Shown here: positions 10,809-21,736 of the stretch, in pieces | Position numbering within the stretch: the first letter of the stretch is position 1 | Layout of the letters: each line of letters starts with the position of its first letter | NCBI RefSeq assembly: GCF_047496725.1 | Contig: NC_132971.1 | Coordinates: 1,753,001 to 1,817,000 of the forward strand | Source: Anoplolepis gracilipes | Taxonomy: Eukaryota; Arthropoda; Insecta; Hymenoptera; Formicidae | DNA length: 64,000 nucleotides | Reading direction: 5' to 3' | The notes under the pieces: model-generated | What the model saw: the letters and a program-made list of their open reading frames with translations, nothing else | What the model was told of the DNA's origin: nothing | Databases searched by the model: none | Translations under genes and position numbers: made by a program

Positions 10809-11082
10809 AGTAGAGAGACGTACCAGGGAGGACGGAGGTAATTTGAGCGTCACACGCCGAGCGAGCGGCAACGAACGAACGCCAGGCAACGTCTATGTGC
10901 TACATAAAGAGGGTCCCCCCCTCGTGTCCCCCCTTCTGCTTTCGCGCTCGCACTCGCGCTCGCGCCCTCGTCCCCCTGCTCGCCGCGCAACTCCGCGCCA
11001 CGTCCTCCCCCTTATGTATCCGACCCATCGCGAACCTACGATGCGACGCGACCCATGTACAACGCGTCCCAAAAGTCCCGCG

Positions 11083-11123
11083 TTGCCTGCCTGCTTGCCT
11101 GCCTGCCTGTCTGCCTTGCCTGC

Positions 11124-11156
<33 letters not shown>

Positions 11157-11215
11157 CTGCCTGCTTGCCTGCCTGCCTGCTTGCCTGCCTGCCTGCCTGC
11201 CTGTCTGCCACCGGC
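11083..11215. repeat. (CTGC/TTGC)n tetranucleotide array
   Basis: About 30 units of a 4-bp motif alternating between cctg and cttg. It creates artificial Cys/Leu/Ala-rich or Gln/Ala-rich frames on both strands. Confidence 0.95.
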
Positions 11216-11350
11216 TTGCCTGCGCCGCGCCGCGCCACGCCGCGCCTCGCCTCGGTTCGCTTAGAGAGAATCGCGCTTTCGTGGGATACATAGGAGGGTA
11301 TACCACGGAGGAAAGACCACGGCGCGCGTGTTGCTGGGCGAAGCACTAGC

Positions 11351-11874
11351 TAGGAAATGGCTTTAACCCGGGTTATCGAGGGAGAGAACCATCGAGAGAA
11401 CGGCGGATGAGATGGGGCGACGGGACGGAGGGGGTGCCGGAAGGCAAAGGTAGAGGTGAAGCGAGGCAGGGCTACGAAATTTTTCAGGAGCCACCGACAC
11501 AGGACGATTTTCTACGGACGCGGACGCGCAGTTATGGCAGCCCGAGATGCGGTTTTTGGCGGCAAAAGAGACTCTTATAGAGATAGAACGAGAGAGAAGG
11601 ACAGAAAAAAAGGAAAGGATAGGAGAGTCGCCAGTAGAAACGATTGTCCGCACGTTTCTCGTTTCCCTTTTTTTTCCCCTTTTCTTCGTATATACCTGCG
11701 GACCCTTCTTTGAAGATACATTTTTCATAGAGATAGTGCGGCTATAAGTTTCGCCACACGCGCACCATACGCGTCCCGGAAATTTGTGCGTGCCTATACG
11801 GATATTCTTACGTCATCGCGACGAAGAACGTTTTCGCGCGTTTATTTTCTTCTGTTTCATCTAAATATATGCAC

Positions 11875-11880
<6 letters not shown>
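11351..11880. other. Transition from GC-rich island to AT-rich DNA
   Basis: Mixed composition. The 121-codon frame at 11363-11728 (-) and its overlaps show no family signature. A donor-like CAG|GTATAT reads on the minus strand near 11698 without a matching acceptor that I can defend. Confidence 0.4.

Positions 11881-11919
<39 letters not shown>
11881..11919. repeat. (GA)n microsatellite
   Basis: About 19 GA units. Confidence 0.95.
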
Positions 11920-11920
<1 letters not shown>

Positions 11921-12388
11921 CAGGAAGAAAGTAGCGCTAATGTCATACGACGCGCTGTATTAACGTTCGTGACGATAGATACCGTTGTAAAGAATAATTA
12001 TAATGAAACCACCACTCCAACGTTGGATTTACGTCGAAATATGTTTGTTTTATTAACAATAGGAAAAACGGAGTTATTTTAGTTCAGAATATACAGAACA
12101 AATCGTCAACTCAGCACGAAGATAAATGTGACCGTACCATTTCACGCAGGGATACTACATTACTACACCATTTATGTTTAAAATACCCTAAAATATTACG
12201 ATGATTCTATTACTGTTCTCTTTGTATGGCTGTCAAATGCTTTTCGGGAACAATAATAATTATAAACAGATTTATTTTTCGGATATTTATGTTCTCTAAG
12301 TATGTATATTCTTAGTAATGTCATAAACAACTTTTTTGAACTGCTAAAAAAGTTTCTTCTTGGGACAGATTAAAGTCCTTCTTTTGTA
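11920..12388. other. AT-rich non-coding DNA
   Basis: No gene, RNA or repeat could be identified in this stretch. Confidence 0.5.
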
Positions 12389-12764
12389 CATCGAAAAAAA
12401 AAATTCTCCAACTCTATAAACCTTCTTAATATATATTCTTAAATGAAGATATTTTCTTAATAAATAAGAATATTTTCTTACGTGATATTTTTTGAAATTA
12501 TTTATAAATTAAATAAAAACTATATAATTAAAGTTTTCGTAAATAGTAAATGTCTATTTGTAACATTGTTTTTTATTATCATTGAGATTAATAAGATATT
12601 AAATAATATATGAAAATATCGCTTTCAGTATATATTCGTATGCTCTACTCTTTAGAAAATTTCTTTCTTTTAATTAGAGGAAATTTAGAAAAAAGATAAG
12701 TACTATAAAGATAAGTGAGAAGATAAAAAAAAATATTAAGATGAGAATATAATTTTTTCGGTGT
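12389..12764 (+). mobile_element. MITE family B, copy 2
   Basis: The left end catcgaaaaaaaaaattct and right end gaatataattttttcggtg are imperfect terminal inverted repeats. The body matches 8164-8493 and 24969-25290 (aaatgtctatttgtaacatt, tcagtatatattcgta). A short symmetric motif gttgagttaaactcaac abuts the right end. Confidence 0.75.
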
Positions 12765-13691
12765 TGAGTTAAACTCAACTGTTGAGGGTTTCTGAATACC
12801 TACTATCGGACCGAAAAAAGAGAACCACTATCCATTCATGTTCTAATCTTGTAATCTTGAACATATCTTAATATAGATTGTTTACACTAACTGCCTTTTA
12901 CGTAACAGTAACGCGTTATACGTCAAAGTAACATACTACTTATATCGATACCTTTTTGCATTAGATTGAAAAAGTCTACCGTTATAAGTCACTGCAATCT
13001 ATTTTCAAAAATATAAGAATAAAACGTGTAGCATTTTCTACGTAATAGTGCAAAGGTATATCGTACACGATAAATAAATGTAATTTTCGAGATAAATATT
13101 TTTGACGCAGATTTGAACGGGATCGCTCCTGTGTTACATATACAATTTTCATAATCAATTTGACGACGAACGAGAAATTATAAAAGAGATCGTTAATCGC
13201 GTGATTACATTTACTAAATTAAGATAAATGCATAAAGGCGGCTTCAAACGGTGGGGCAAACATTAATAATTCTAAAAATGTAAATAACATTACAAAGAAT
13301 CGAAGAGAAGCGGAAGATGAGAAATTATCACCGGAAAAACTGTTGAAATCACGGCGAATAAACGAGTCGAGTGTTTCGGTCGACGAAGCAACGCGCATTT
13401 TAGAATTTTTTTTCTGTGAAATACTGTAGCAAAAAAAAAAAAAAAAAAAAAAAATGTTTTCGAAAGATTTTTTGACGATATGAAGAATTTTTTAGACTCT
13501 CAACGTTCCCTGGCTTTTGTTCTCTATAAAACACAGTGTTATTTTTCATATGCTTTTATAACGGAGATAATTCATGATTTTGGCGAAAATTATTTTGAAA
13601 TAATTTTCATTAAAAATTACGCGAAATGAAACAACGACCATTTGGGGAAACTAAATTCGAAATCTATTGGATTGTTAGGCGACCGACCTAC
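12765..13691. other. AT-rich non-coding DNA
   Basis: No gene. An inverted pair (cgatacctttttgcatta near 12945 against 13047-13064) may mark a small degraded element. A 24-nt A run is at 13431-13454. The minus-strand frames 13617-13959 run through a pyrimidine tract and are considered only for the short exon candidate at 13692-13756. Confidence 0.5.
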
Positions 13692-13756
13692 CTGACTGAG
13701 CAACCCGACAACAAAATTTTTCACACATTGAAGGACTGCGCGCAGGTGACGCTGTT
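13692..13756 (-). CDS. Candidate internal exon (partial, low confidence)
   Basis: Read on the minus strand, a long pyrimidine tract ending ttcgtAG is followed by 65 nt and then a CAG|GTAGGT donor. This is a well-formed acceptor-exon-donor arrangement. Two of three phases are open; one reads QRHLRAVLQCVKNFVVGLLSQ after the first two bases. The exon is less AT-rich than its flanks. I recognise no family. It could be a chance combination, because pyrimidine tracts are common in this window; partner exons are not identified. Confidence 0.25.
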
Positions 13757-13759
13757 CTA

Positions 13760-14358
13760 CGAAAAGAGGACAAAGAAAAAATGATAAAGAGAGCAAAAAG
13801 AAGAGGAAGAGAAAGGAAAAACACGTTGGACGCGCGTATCGGGTAGCTCGCGAGATCATTAAAGCTGATAACGACCTCTCGATACGGTGACCTCTCGCGC
13901 TCGAGCGGCTCGGAATTCACGAGTCGAACTTCCTGAACGTTAGTAAGTCTGTCCCTCACTGAGTTTCCTCGTATTTTCCGAACGACGGTGTATAGGTTTC
14001 CCGACGCCAGTTCTGCGCTTCATCGCTTCTCTCGTATCGTCATCGTGTCGGATAGAACCGATACTGGAGATACTCTCGATGAAATGGAGAGAAAGAGTGA
14101 GAAAGATGAAGAAAAAAAGAGAAAGAGCCGCTGCCTATTAGGCCGCAATTTATCCGTATAGCCGCGTCATTAATCACACACTAATTAGTGAGCTTCGCGC
14201 TACTTACGTTTATGGGCGCACATACGAGAGTTTAGTCGAGCCGCTAGATGTTGCGATAGGGAAGGGGGCAGGAGGGGAGGGAGGGAGGAAGAAGAAGTTG
14301 ATGAAGGAGAGAGAGAAAGAGAGAGAAAGAAACAAAGGTAGGCAGTTCCCAATCGATA
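13760..14358. promoter_or_regulatory. Moderate-GC stretch, enhancer-like at 14150-14215
   Basis: Balanced composition. The part near 14150-14215 has clustered homeodomain-type cores (cattaatca, ctaattag) and ctacttacgtttatggg. It looks like a conserved non-coding element rather than coding sequence; the frame at 14210-14392 is low-complexity. Confidence 0.25.
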
Positions 14359-14459
14359 TTAAGTGTAAATATTTCGAAACTAAAGTAACCAAGTATAAGA
14401 AACTAACAAAATAAGTGTAAAGAATAATAAGTATAAATATTTTAAACCTAAAGTAATAT
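14359..14459 (+). repeat. Short imperfect direct repeat, about 32-bp unit
   Basis: aagtgtaaatatttcgaaac.taaagtaa at 14361-14388 recurs in diverged form at 14428-14457 (aagtataaatattttaaacctaaagtaa). Confidence 0.6.
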
Positions 14460-14852
14460 ATACGTACGTTCAGAGATTAATTTTTCATCTTTCGGAGCAA
14501 GACAGGACGTATATAAACAGTTTGAGATTTTTTTTAAAAGACGACAAACACAAATACAAATTTTCAACATAAATATAAAATTTTAACTTTAATCCATAAA
14601 TGTTCCATTTTTCGCGTTTTTCATTCATTTCTCTCTTAAAATTTGAAGTTTTCTGAAAATTGAATCAATTTGATGACTTTTAACATACGAAATCAATTAA
14701 AATCGAGAGAATATCCAAGAAAACTTATTGATAGACATTTTTTTTTCCGTTATTCAATCTAAGCCTGAAAAAAAAAATTAAAAAAAAGTTATATTTTTAC
14801 AGCTAATTTATGTTAGTATTACTATAATTACTATAATATCTATTAGTATTAT

Positions 14853-15003
14853 GTAGTGATATAATGATTTAACTAAAAGTCACAGATTATTCACGAGATC
14901 CTGATAATAATGATCATATTCATATTATAATAACGATAGACGGAAACAGGAATTTTCTCTCCAGCTTCTCCGCTCTCTCTTTTTCTTCCGGCTCTTCCGG
15001 CTG
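14853..15003 (+). repeat. Local segmental duplication, copy 1
   Basis: Matches 15405-15560 in the same orientation across about 150 bp: gtaatgatt-type start, aaagtc, gacgagat, aataatgaccatattca, ttataataatga, gacgga.acaggaatttt, then a CT-rich tail and ttccggct. Copy 1 is the more AT-rich. A gap of about 400 bp separates the copies. Confidence 0.75.
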
Positions 15004-15404
15004 AAAGTGAGAAAAGCAAAAAGATCAGAGTCAAGGTATGATGTATAGAGTGTGAGACGTTGGTTTCCGTGTAACTAATTACTTCAAGGAATATCATACT
15101 TTTATTCATTTTTAATTTAAATTATATTTATTTTCATTAAATAAATAAAACTTATAAATTTCGTAAAAGTTTAGTTTAAAAAAAAAAAAAAATAATCATC
15201 TTCAAAGCGTTAAAGATCATTAAACGCTAATGATCTATTCATTGTCCCGAGGAATGTAAAATCATATAGCGATTAAATGACATTGGTTGCAGTATTTTAT
15301 TTTACTTTTTCGATATAACAGACACCGATAGATGTAATAACTTAATATTCTTTAGATATACATATTTTATATCTTCAAAGAGAGAAAAATCCGTGTGTTG
15401 TATT
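15004..15404. other. AT-rich spacer between duplicated segments
   Basis: No gene. It contains an A run at 15178-15193. Confidence 0.5.
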
Positions 15405-15560
15405 GTGTCGTGACGTAATGATTTGCCTGAAAGTCGCGGATGATTGACGAGATTGTAAAATAATAATGACCATATTCAGATTATAATAATGATGAAAGAC
15501 GGAGACAGGAATTTTTTTTTCTTCGTTCTCTCTCTCTCTCTTCCGGCTCCTCCGACTTCC
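15405..15560 (+). repeat. Local segmental duplication, copy 2
   Basis: Diverged partner of 14853-15003; the shared blocks are listed there. The poly-T/CT segment before ttccggct has expanded in this copy. Confidence 0.75.
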
Positions 15561-16380
15561 ACGAAGCGTAAAAGCTTATCGATATCGGTGCCGAAAATCC
15601 GGATTCGTCACTCATCGATTATAATGGGCACGGAGACTATGATAATGGGAAAGCGCGGCCCCATCGTCGCATCTTTCGAAAATTCCTCCAACGTGGTTTA
15701 CGAGATACGTATATCAGGTCGGTATTAGAACAGGAAGGAACGAAGAGGGTATTACACATGGGCACCGAAACGCGGTCGCGCCCACAACACACCCACCTAC
15801 ACACACACACAGACACACACACACACACACATACACGTGCGTATTCGGCAAACACGGTAGTCACGCCATATGTCCGCGATGGAACGTGACGATAAACATG
15901 ACGTTTGAAAAGTCTTCCGTCGTCGTTTTCCGAGATAGGTCCTCGGGCGGGTAGGTCGCGATAAAGAATCGGTACGCGCTGCGCGATAAAAGGATCGACG
16001 GGGCGGCGTCGGCGACCGCTACGGGACCGGAACAACGGGCATTAACGAAATTGTTGCGGCGGAAACCCTCCCTCCCGCTTTCAGACCTTCGCCATACTCG
16101 CCGTCCTCTCTCCTCCATTTGCCCCCTTCCCCCTTCACTCCTCCCCCCTCCCCCTGCTGGTCGTCCGCGCGTGTACCGCGTTCCTGAGGTACCGCACTGA
16201 GGTACCGTATCGCGGAAGGGTTGATGAAATTGGCGCGCTGATTAAATTGTTGCCAGGCGGGAAAGCCGGCGCGCATACATATGTAAGAAATTTCTGGTCC
16301 TTCGAGTCTCTCTCCTCTCGACGCTGCCTTCCTATCGTGTTTCTTCGTTCAAGTCGACCTTCTCGAGCGAGATTGTCAGG
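15561..16380. promoter_or_regulatory. CpG-rich island
   Basis: Visibly CpG-rich with an AC array at 15799-15832. A diverged direct repeat occurs at 16040-16067 and 16231-16265 (attaa.gaaattgttgc.ggcgg), and a tandem ctgaggtaccg pair at 16184-16210. No credible exon. Possible promoter or regulatory DNA. Confidence 0.3.
15799..15832. repeat. (AC)n microsatellite
   Basis: CA units interrupted once by AG. Confidence 0.9.
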
Positions 16381-16538
16381 AATAATAATTCGATTGCCGA
16401 TATATTCGTGAAAAAGTCAAAAACCACACGTGTCGGAAAAAATCGATTGCGATTAAGAAAAATAATATTATGTTAAATATAATAAAAATAATATTATTTC
16501 ATGTATTGAAATGTGATTGTGTCTGTAAAGACGCTAAA

Positions 16539-16539
<1 letters not shown>

Positions 16540-16603
<64 letters not shown>
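16540..16603. repeat. (AT)n microsatellite
   Basis: About 32 AT units. Confidence 0.95.
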
Positions 16604-16944
<341 letters not shown>

Positions 16945-17325
16945 GTACAGTTAAGAAAATTCTGATTCGATATGTGCTGGCTATATATAATCATATACGA
17001 CGAGTTCGTGTAAAGAGAATCAATCGTGCAGATAATCCGGCCATGAAAGTTCTGAAGAAGTTTCCACGATTTCAACGAGTCGCAGTTGAAAGCTCATGAA
17101 TGAACGGGCGGCACAGCGAGTTTCTACTACACTCGAAACAACATATACACCGAGAACCCATTTCTTAGTGGAATGGGGAGGACTCTCCCCCTTTCTCTCT
17201 TTCTCTCACTTCGCATTCTGAAACTTCCAAGTAGTAAAGTTGCGGCGGTAACGGCGCGAATGCGCGTAGCAAAACGCGGACGGCAGAAAATTAAAACGGT
17301 CATGCCGCTACAGGCGCGTGCGTGA

Positions 17326-17346
17326 GTTCGTTCGTTCGTTCGTTCG

Positions 17347-17414
<68 letters not shown>

Positions 17415-17505
17415 GGCGTGCGTGCGTGCGTGCGTCGTGCGTGCGTGCGTGCGTTCGTGCGTTCGTGCGTTCGTTCGTTCGTTCGTTCGTTCGTTCGTTC
17501 GTTCT
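17326..17505. repeat. (CGTT/CGTG)n tetranucleotide array
   Basis: About 45 units: TTCG units at both ends and GTGC units in the middle (about 17346-17460). The central part alternates purine and pyrimidine almost without break, so it is Z-DNA prone. It gives artificial frames rich in Arg/Ala/Cys/Val or Arg/Thr/His. Confidence 0.95.
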
Positions 17506-17718
17506 TTTATTCGTTTTTTCTCCTCGTACATTTTTCACGCGAACTCGCGTGGGGCGAGGCAGAGGAGGAAAAAAGACAGGGAAAAAAAAAAGAACCGGCG
17601 AGGAAAGACCGCTCCCGAGATAAATTGATATCAACTTCGTAGAGGAGAGCTCGCGGTATCTCGCGAATTTCTCACGAAAAGCGAGTACGTGTGCGTCCAA
17701 CGGACAAGTTCGCGTGAC

Positions 17719-17766
17719 GTCGACGACCATGACGACGGTGAAGACGACGACAACGACGACGATAAC

Positions 17767-17798
<32 letters not shown>

Positions 17799-17802
17799 CG
17801 AT
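17719..17802. repeat. (ACG)n trinucleotide array
   Basis: ACG units with occasional ATG/AAG/ACA variants. Confidence 0.9.
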
Positions 17803-18439
17803 GTAGCAAGGACGAATCGCGAACGTCGGTATTCGAGGCGCGGTACAAAGAGGATAGGAGAAGGTTGATGGAAAGGTCGAGCGGGGCAGACGAGAAGCGG
17901 ACAGGCACGGGGTAAGAGCAGGGGGAGGGGAAAGCGGGAGGGAGATCGAGGGGGACCCACCCGGGGGTCGAGGCGGAGGGTCGCGCGATTAATTCGCAGA
18001 ACGGCGAAGGATATTCCCGCGGCTGGCCCCATATAAGCTCCCCCCTGTCCTCCCTACGTCCCCTGCCGCCATCACCGTCGTTGCCGCCGCCGTCGCCGCC
18101 CCCGCGTCTCTCTTGCCTCGCCTCGCCTCGCCTCGTCTCGTCTCGCTTCGCCGCCGCCGCCGCTGCTGCCGCGGCTCGTCTCTCCCTCCCCCCCCCGTCC
18201 CTTTCCCCCTCGCGCGCCACCGTTTCTCTTCTCATCTCCACCGGTGTCCGCGGCATTAGGCGTCGATCTACCGAGATACGGAGATCGAGCCGGCGGAGAG
18301 CGGTGGTGCGCCTCTGGCCTCGTCGATGCCAGGCACGTCTGCCTTTTGGGGCGCACCCGAGCACATATGTAGATCCTAGCGCGCACATACCTATCGCGGT
18401 ATATAACCTACAACACATGCATATATACATATATATCTC

Positions 18440-18448
<9 letters not shown>

Positions 18449-18485
<37 letters not shown>
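18449..18485. repeat. (AT)n microsatellite
   Basis: AT units with one G interruption, preceded by GTGTGTG. Confidence 0.9.
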
Positions 18486-18815
18486 CCGCGGGATACGTAT
18501 ATACATTTTCACGTCCGCGAACGCGCACATACGCGCGCACGACGTGGCTCGGACGACGTGGCGCGGTATACCTAACGTATATCCCCCTCGTCCCGCCCAC
18601 CCCGGTCGCCACCATCCCTCGCTTCGCGAGGGTATATAACGTAGGTGTATGTACCGGCAGGCAGCCGTGGCGCGGTATGCTATGTAACGCGGTGCCGGGG
18701 CGCGGAGGAGCGTTGCCGCGCGGTTATATACGGACGGATCACACGACGGTCGGTCGGTCGCCGCGTATATAGCGTTGGTCCCATGTAAAGGGCGGTAGGA
18801 CCGCGCGCGGGCGAT

Positions 18816-18820
<5 letters not shown>

Positions 18821-18862
<42 letters not shown>
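18821..18862. repeat. (CT)n microsatellite
   Basis: About 21 CT units. Confidence 0.95.
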
Positions 18863-18865
<3 letters not shown>

Positions 18866-19050
18866 GCCACTGCCGTCGCCCGATATTCCCGTTCCCCCTT
18901 CTGCCTTTCTCCTCTTCTCCCTCGGCGCGCGGCCTCTATCTATCTCCCTCTTGCTCCCTCCCTCCGCCCCCCTCCCTCGCTCTCCCTCATCAGCGCGGCT
19001 CCCGCGAACCGGGGTCACTTATGTATATAGGACCCGACTCCACGGTCTCT

Positions 19051-19078
19051 CTACCTACCTACCTACCTACCTACCTAC
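19051..19078. repeat. (CTAC)n microsatellite
   Basis: Seven CTAC units. Confidence 0.95.
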
Positions 19079-19329
19079 TCGCCTCGCGAACTCGCCTGCA
19101 GACCAGATCCATAGTTAATTACCGGCCTAATCTCTATTCGCGATTGCCCGAAACCGCTCGTAAATCCCTATCGGTGTGTGCGTGCAAAGCGCCATCGCGA
19201 ACGCGCGGTTCTCTCCCTCTCGCTTACCGTTTCACCATCTCCGCTTCCGTCTCTTTCCCTTTTGCTCGTCGTGGACGTGTTTCGCGCCGGCACACACGAC
19301 ACGAAAAGTGTATCTGTGTATGTATATAC

Positions 19330-19330
<1 letters not shown>

Positions 19331-19372
<42 letters not shown>
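19331..19372. repeat. (TA)n microsatellite
   Basis: About 21 TA units. Confidence 0.95.
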
Positions 19373-19375
<3 letters not shown>

Positions 19376-19469
19376 GTGTGCGTGTGCGGGTACCGGCGAT
19401 TGTGGAACACGATGGGGGAACGTATACCGCAGGATCGATCTTTGCGATCGATCGCTGCGATATATACCG

Positions 19470-19472
<3 letters not shown>

Positions 19473-19525
<53 letters not shown>

Positions 19526-19538
19526 GATAGAGAGAGAG
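19473..19538. repeat. (GA)n microsatellite
   Basis: GA array with GATA interruptions near its end. It lies just after a pair of GATCGATC octamers at 19434-19455. Confidence 0.95.
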
Positions 19539-19789
19539 GGAATCGACGAGATCGCCGAGTTCCTGGCTCGAGATCCGCGTCGCTTCCGGTCACGAGGAGA
19601 GAACCGCGGCGTCCAGCGAGGAAGCGCCCCGCGGGCATCTCTATCTTTTCCTCTTGGCCGTTTCCTCTCTGCCGAGCAATACCGCGCCAAGCCAAGCCGC
19701 GTCGGTTGGTCGAACGCGACGTTCGATTCTTTCGTGATGCGGTCCGCGATCGCGCGCGAGCGCCGGAACGACGAGGAAATAACGATCGT

Positions 19790-19814
19790 GAGAGAGAGAG
19801 AGAGAGAGAGAGAG
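19790..19814. repeat. (GA)n microsatellite
   Basis: About 12 GA units. Confidence 0.9.
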
Positions 19815-20161
19815 ACCTCTGCGCTTCTCCGGATTTCGAAGTCGCGACTGTACCGTTGTAAAATTACGATGTGTGAATTACGTATCACATTCTCTTCCCC
19901 GCCCTCCCTCCAAATAAATTTATATACTTTATAAAGGACGTTTTCCAGCAAGCAGATACAGAGAGTCACTGTATTACATAATTGAATACAGCGTTCTTGA
20001 TGGAACAATCTAATTTTTGACATATATATATATAGTCACCACTTTGTGCGGATGTAAATTTTTTTTCTTAATCTTAAATCACTTTAAATAAGTATTTTTA
20101 ATTCTTAAGAAAAAAAATATATATATATATTGTTGAAAGAGAGCAAGAAAATCTATCAATT

Positions 20162-20262
20162 ATAATTTAAAAAATAAGAAGGTTGCACTATTTTGACATA
20201 ATCGTAATTTTAATTATGTTATTAAATATTAATTAATTTTTTGCAACCTAAATTTTAAATTG
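20162..20262. mobile_element. Small palindromic element
   Basis: aatttaaaaaa...aggttgca at the left end is mirrored by tgcaacct...ttttaaatt at the right end, with further internal symmetry (cataatcgtaa against ttatg). About 100 bp; a probable degraded MITE. Confidence 0.5.
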
Positions 20263-20580
20263 TAATGATAATTTTAATGCATAAATTTTTTGTAAAACAA
20301 TTTCCCAACAGATATTTTTCACCAGAGAAAGCGTGTTTATTTAATATCCAGCGCTGCAAACGTAAAAGTTTAAAAAATTATTGAAAAATTAATCATTATT
20401 TTTCTACACAAATATATTGACTCTACAATTATATTTACTTCACAGCAATATCGTCGTAGGAAAACCTTGTGTTGACACTAGTCGTTCGTGCGTTGTTTGC
20501 TTGGAAAGCACCCAAAACCCATGCAAAGAATATGCAGAGTGTCGTTGGATGTTATCAGAGATGCAGGAAGGAAATATTGT
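20263..20580. other. AT-rich non-coding DNA
   Basis: Nothing identifiable apart from short A/T tracts. Confidence 0.5.
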
Positions 20581-20874
20581 CTAAAAATTCGCAATAATCT
20601 TAATTAAGACAATCCCCGCGTCACGATCGAAGTGGATCCCGATCAATCTCGCTTCGGTAAGAGTCTGCGACACATCGCGATTCAGATTCGAAAGGTATCG
20701 AAAAGATCGGGTACAAAATTGCATCGCGTCGGTGAAGAAAGGCGCGGCTTTAACGAGGAAGTGCTCGATCGACGTCTCCCGTGACTTTTCCGCTATCGTC
20801 CTACAAGCACGAATCTCAACGACAATCTCAGCGTACGTACAAAAGCTGAGGCTCGTTGAAAGTATAGTTTGCAT
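20581..20874 (-). CDS. Isolated 97-codon open frame, hypothetical
   Basis: A complete ATG-to-stop frame on the minus strand in a patch near half GC inside AT-rich DNA. Unlike most frames in the window it contains no simple repeat, and its composition is balanced (C, H, D, E, K, R, F, Y and hydrophobics all present). I recognise no family or motif. There is no clear signal peptide or membrane segment. It could be a real exon, an exon remnant, or a conserved non-coding patch that happens to be open. Confidence 0.2.
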   Translation of the reverse strand: MQTILSTSLSFCTYAEIVVEIRACRTIAEKSRETSIEHFLVKAAPFFTDAMQFCTRSFRYLSNLNRDVSQTLTEARLIGIHFDRDAGIVLIKIIANF

Positions 20875-21472
20875 TCAGCACAATTTTCCGTGACCGAAAG
20901 GTTAAAATAGAGACCTTTAGAGCGTGCAATATATTGTTTAACAGTTTCGTTGCAAAGGAATTTGTGTATTTTCGAATGGTTGGTGCAAGATAAATTAGTT
21001 AAAAATGAAGCAGTCGCGCATTGTTTGCATTGTCGAAAAATGGCACCGATAAATCGTTTTGCTTATTCACGATTGTTAAAGACCAACATATGTCTTTTGA
21101 AAGAAAATATTTCTCTACGACTGTCTAAGGAAAGCTTTTTTTTATTTTTGTCTGCTGTTATACTATCATATGTTAATATTTTTTTTAAATAGGAGCGATA
21201 AAAGTATTTAAAAACAAGAATATTTCTTTAAAACCAATACTTTGCATAAGATTAGAATAATTACCATTTTATTTTCTTCGGATTTTTCTAATTTTTCAAG
21301 CGTCTAGCAACATGTGCGGAGGTATTTTCTAAAATACAGTTTGGTAGCACGTGCGTGCATTTCAAAATTATAATAATGACTATTAATGATTATTAATAAT
21401 TCAAAATAGAAGATTCTTCTATTTTGATCGTTTCATCAGTAATGACAATAATTTCATAATATGAATTATAGG
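20875..21472. other. AT-rich non-coding DNA
   Basis: No gene recognised. The 80-codon frame at 20950-21192 (+) has a balanced N-terminal half but no domain I can name. Confidence 0.45.
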
Positions 21473-21736
21473 TGTCCGGGTTTTAATCGAAAAAGATCGG
21501 AAAGGATTTTAAGTAGGGTCGATGATTTGGACCGGGTAAGATGATTTGATTAGTAAGATATCCGGGTATCATCATATCCTAGTTTTAACACTCTCAGTTC
21601 CAAGGTCGGTAATATTACAGATGGTAGCCTACACATAGTATTTGAAAGTTAACCGATTAAATAAAAATGTAATGTACAAATTGTAATATACAAATTGAGT
21701 TGTAATATACAAATGTAATATATAAATGAAGTTAAA

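Larger units (their letters stand above)
10380..11350. promoter_or_regulatory. GC-rich, CpG-rich island with strand-skew switch
   Basis: The plus strand is strongly G-rich from about 10400 to 10860 and strongly C-rich from about 10910 to 11260, a sharp skew reversal. It includes two G-quadruplex-prone segments (10659-10686 and 10774-10808) and a tetranucleotide array (11083-11215). Open frames in all phases here are low-complexity. The island may be a promoter, but no core element or exon can be fixed. Confidence 0.3.
17080..19880. promoter_or_regulatory. Largest CpG-rich block of the window
   Basis: About 2.8 kb of GC- and CpG-rich DNA packed with arrays (tetra-, tri-, penta- and dinucleotide; listed separately). 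A TATA-like atataag lies near 18031 in a GC-rich context, and a pentanucleotide (CTCGC) run is near 18116-18150. Overlapping frames on both strands are array artefacts. The block is compatible with a promoter or 5-prime region, but no exon can be defended. Confidence 0.3.

Noticed and set aside
10843..11349. 132- to 168-codon frames on both strands
   Set aside because: They exist because a CTGC/TTGC tetranucleotide array has no stop in several phases. The Cys/Leu/Ala and Gln/Ala/Gly content is array-encoded.
17127..17730. Frames with His-Ala-Arg-Thr or Val-Arg-Ala-Cys repeats
   Set aside because: Translation of the CGTT/CGTG array; all phases on both strands are open.
18020..18040. ccatataagc as a TATA box in the large CpG block
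   Set aside because: No initiator or donor at suitable distances that I could defend; noted only within the block description.
17672..18430. 252-codon minus-strand frame
   Set aside because: Low-complexity Ala/Arg/Gly runs from GC-rich triplet and pentanucleotide repeats, with an equally open opposite strand.
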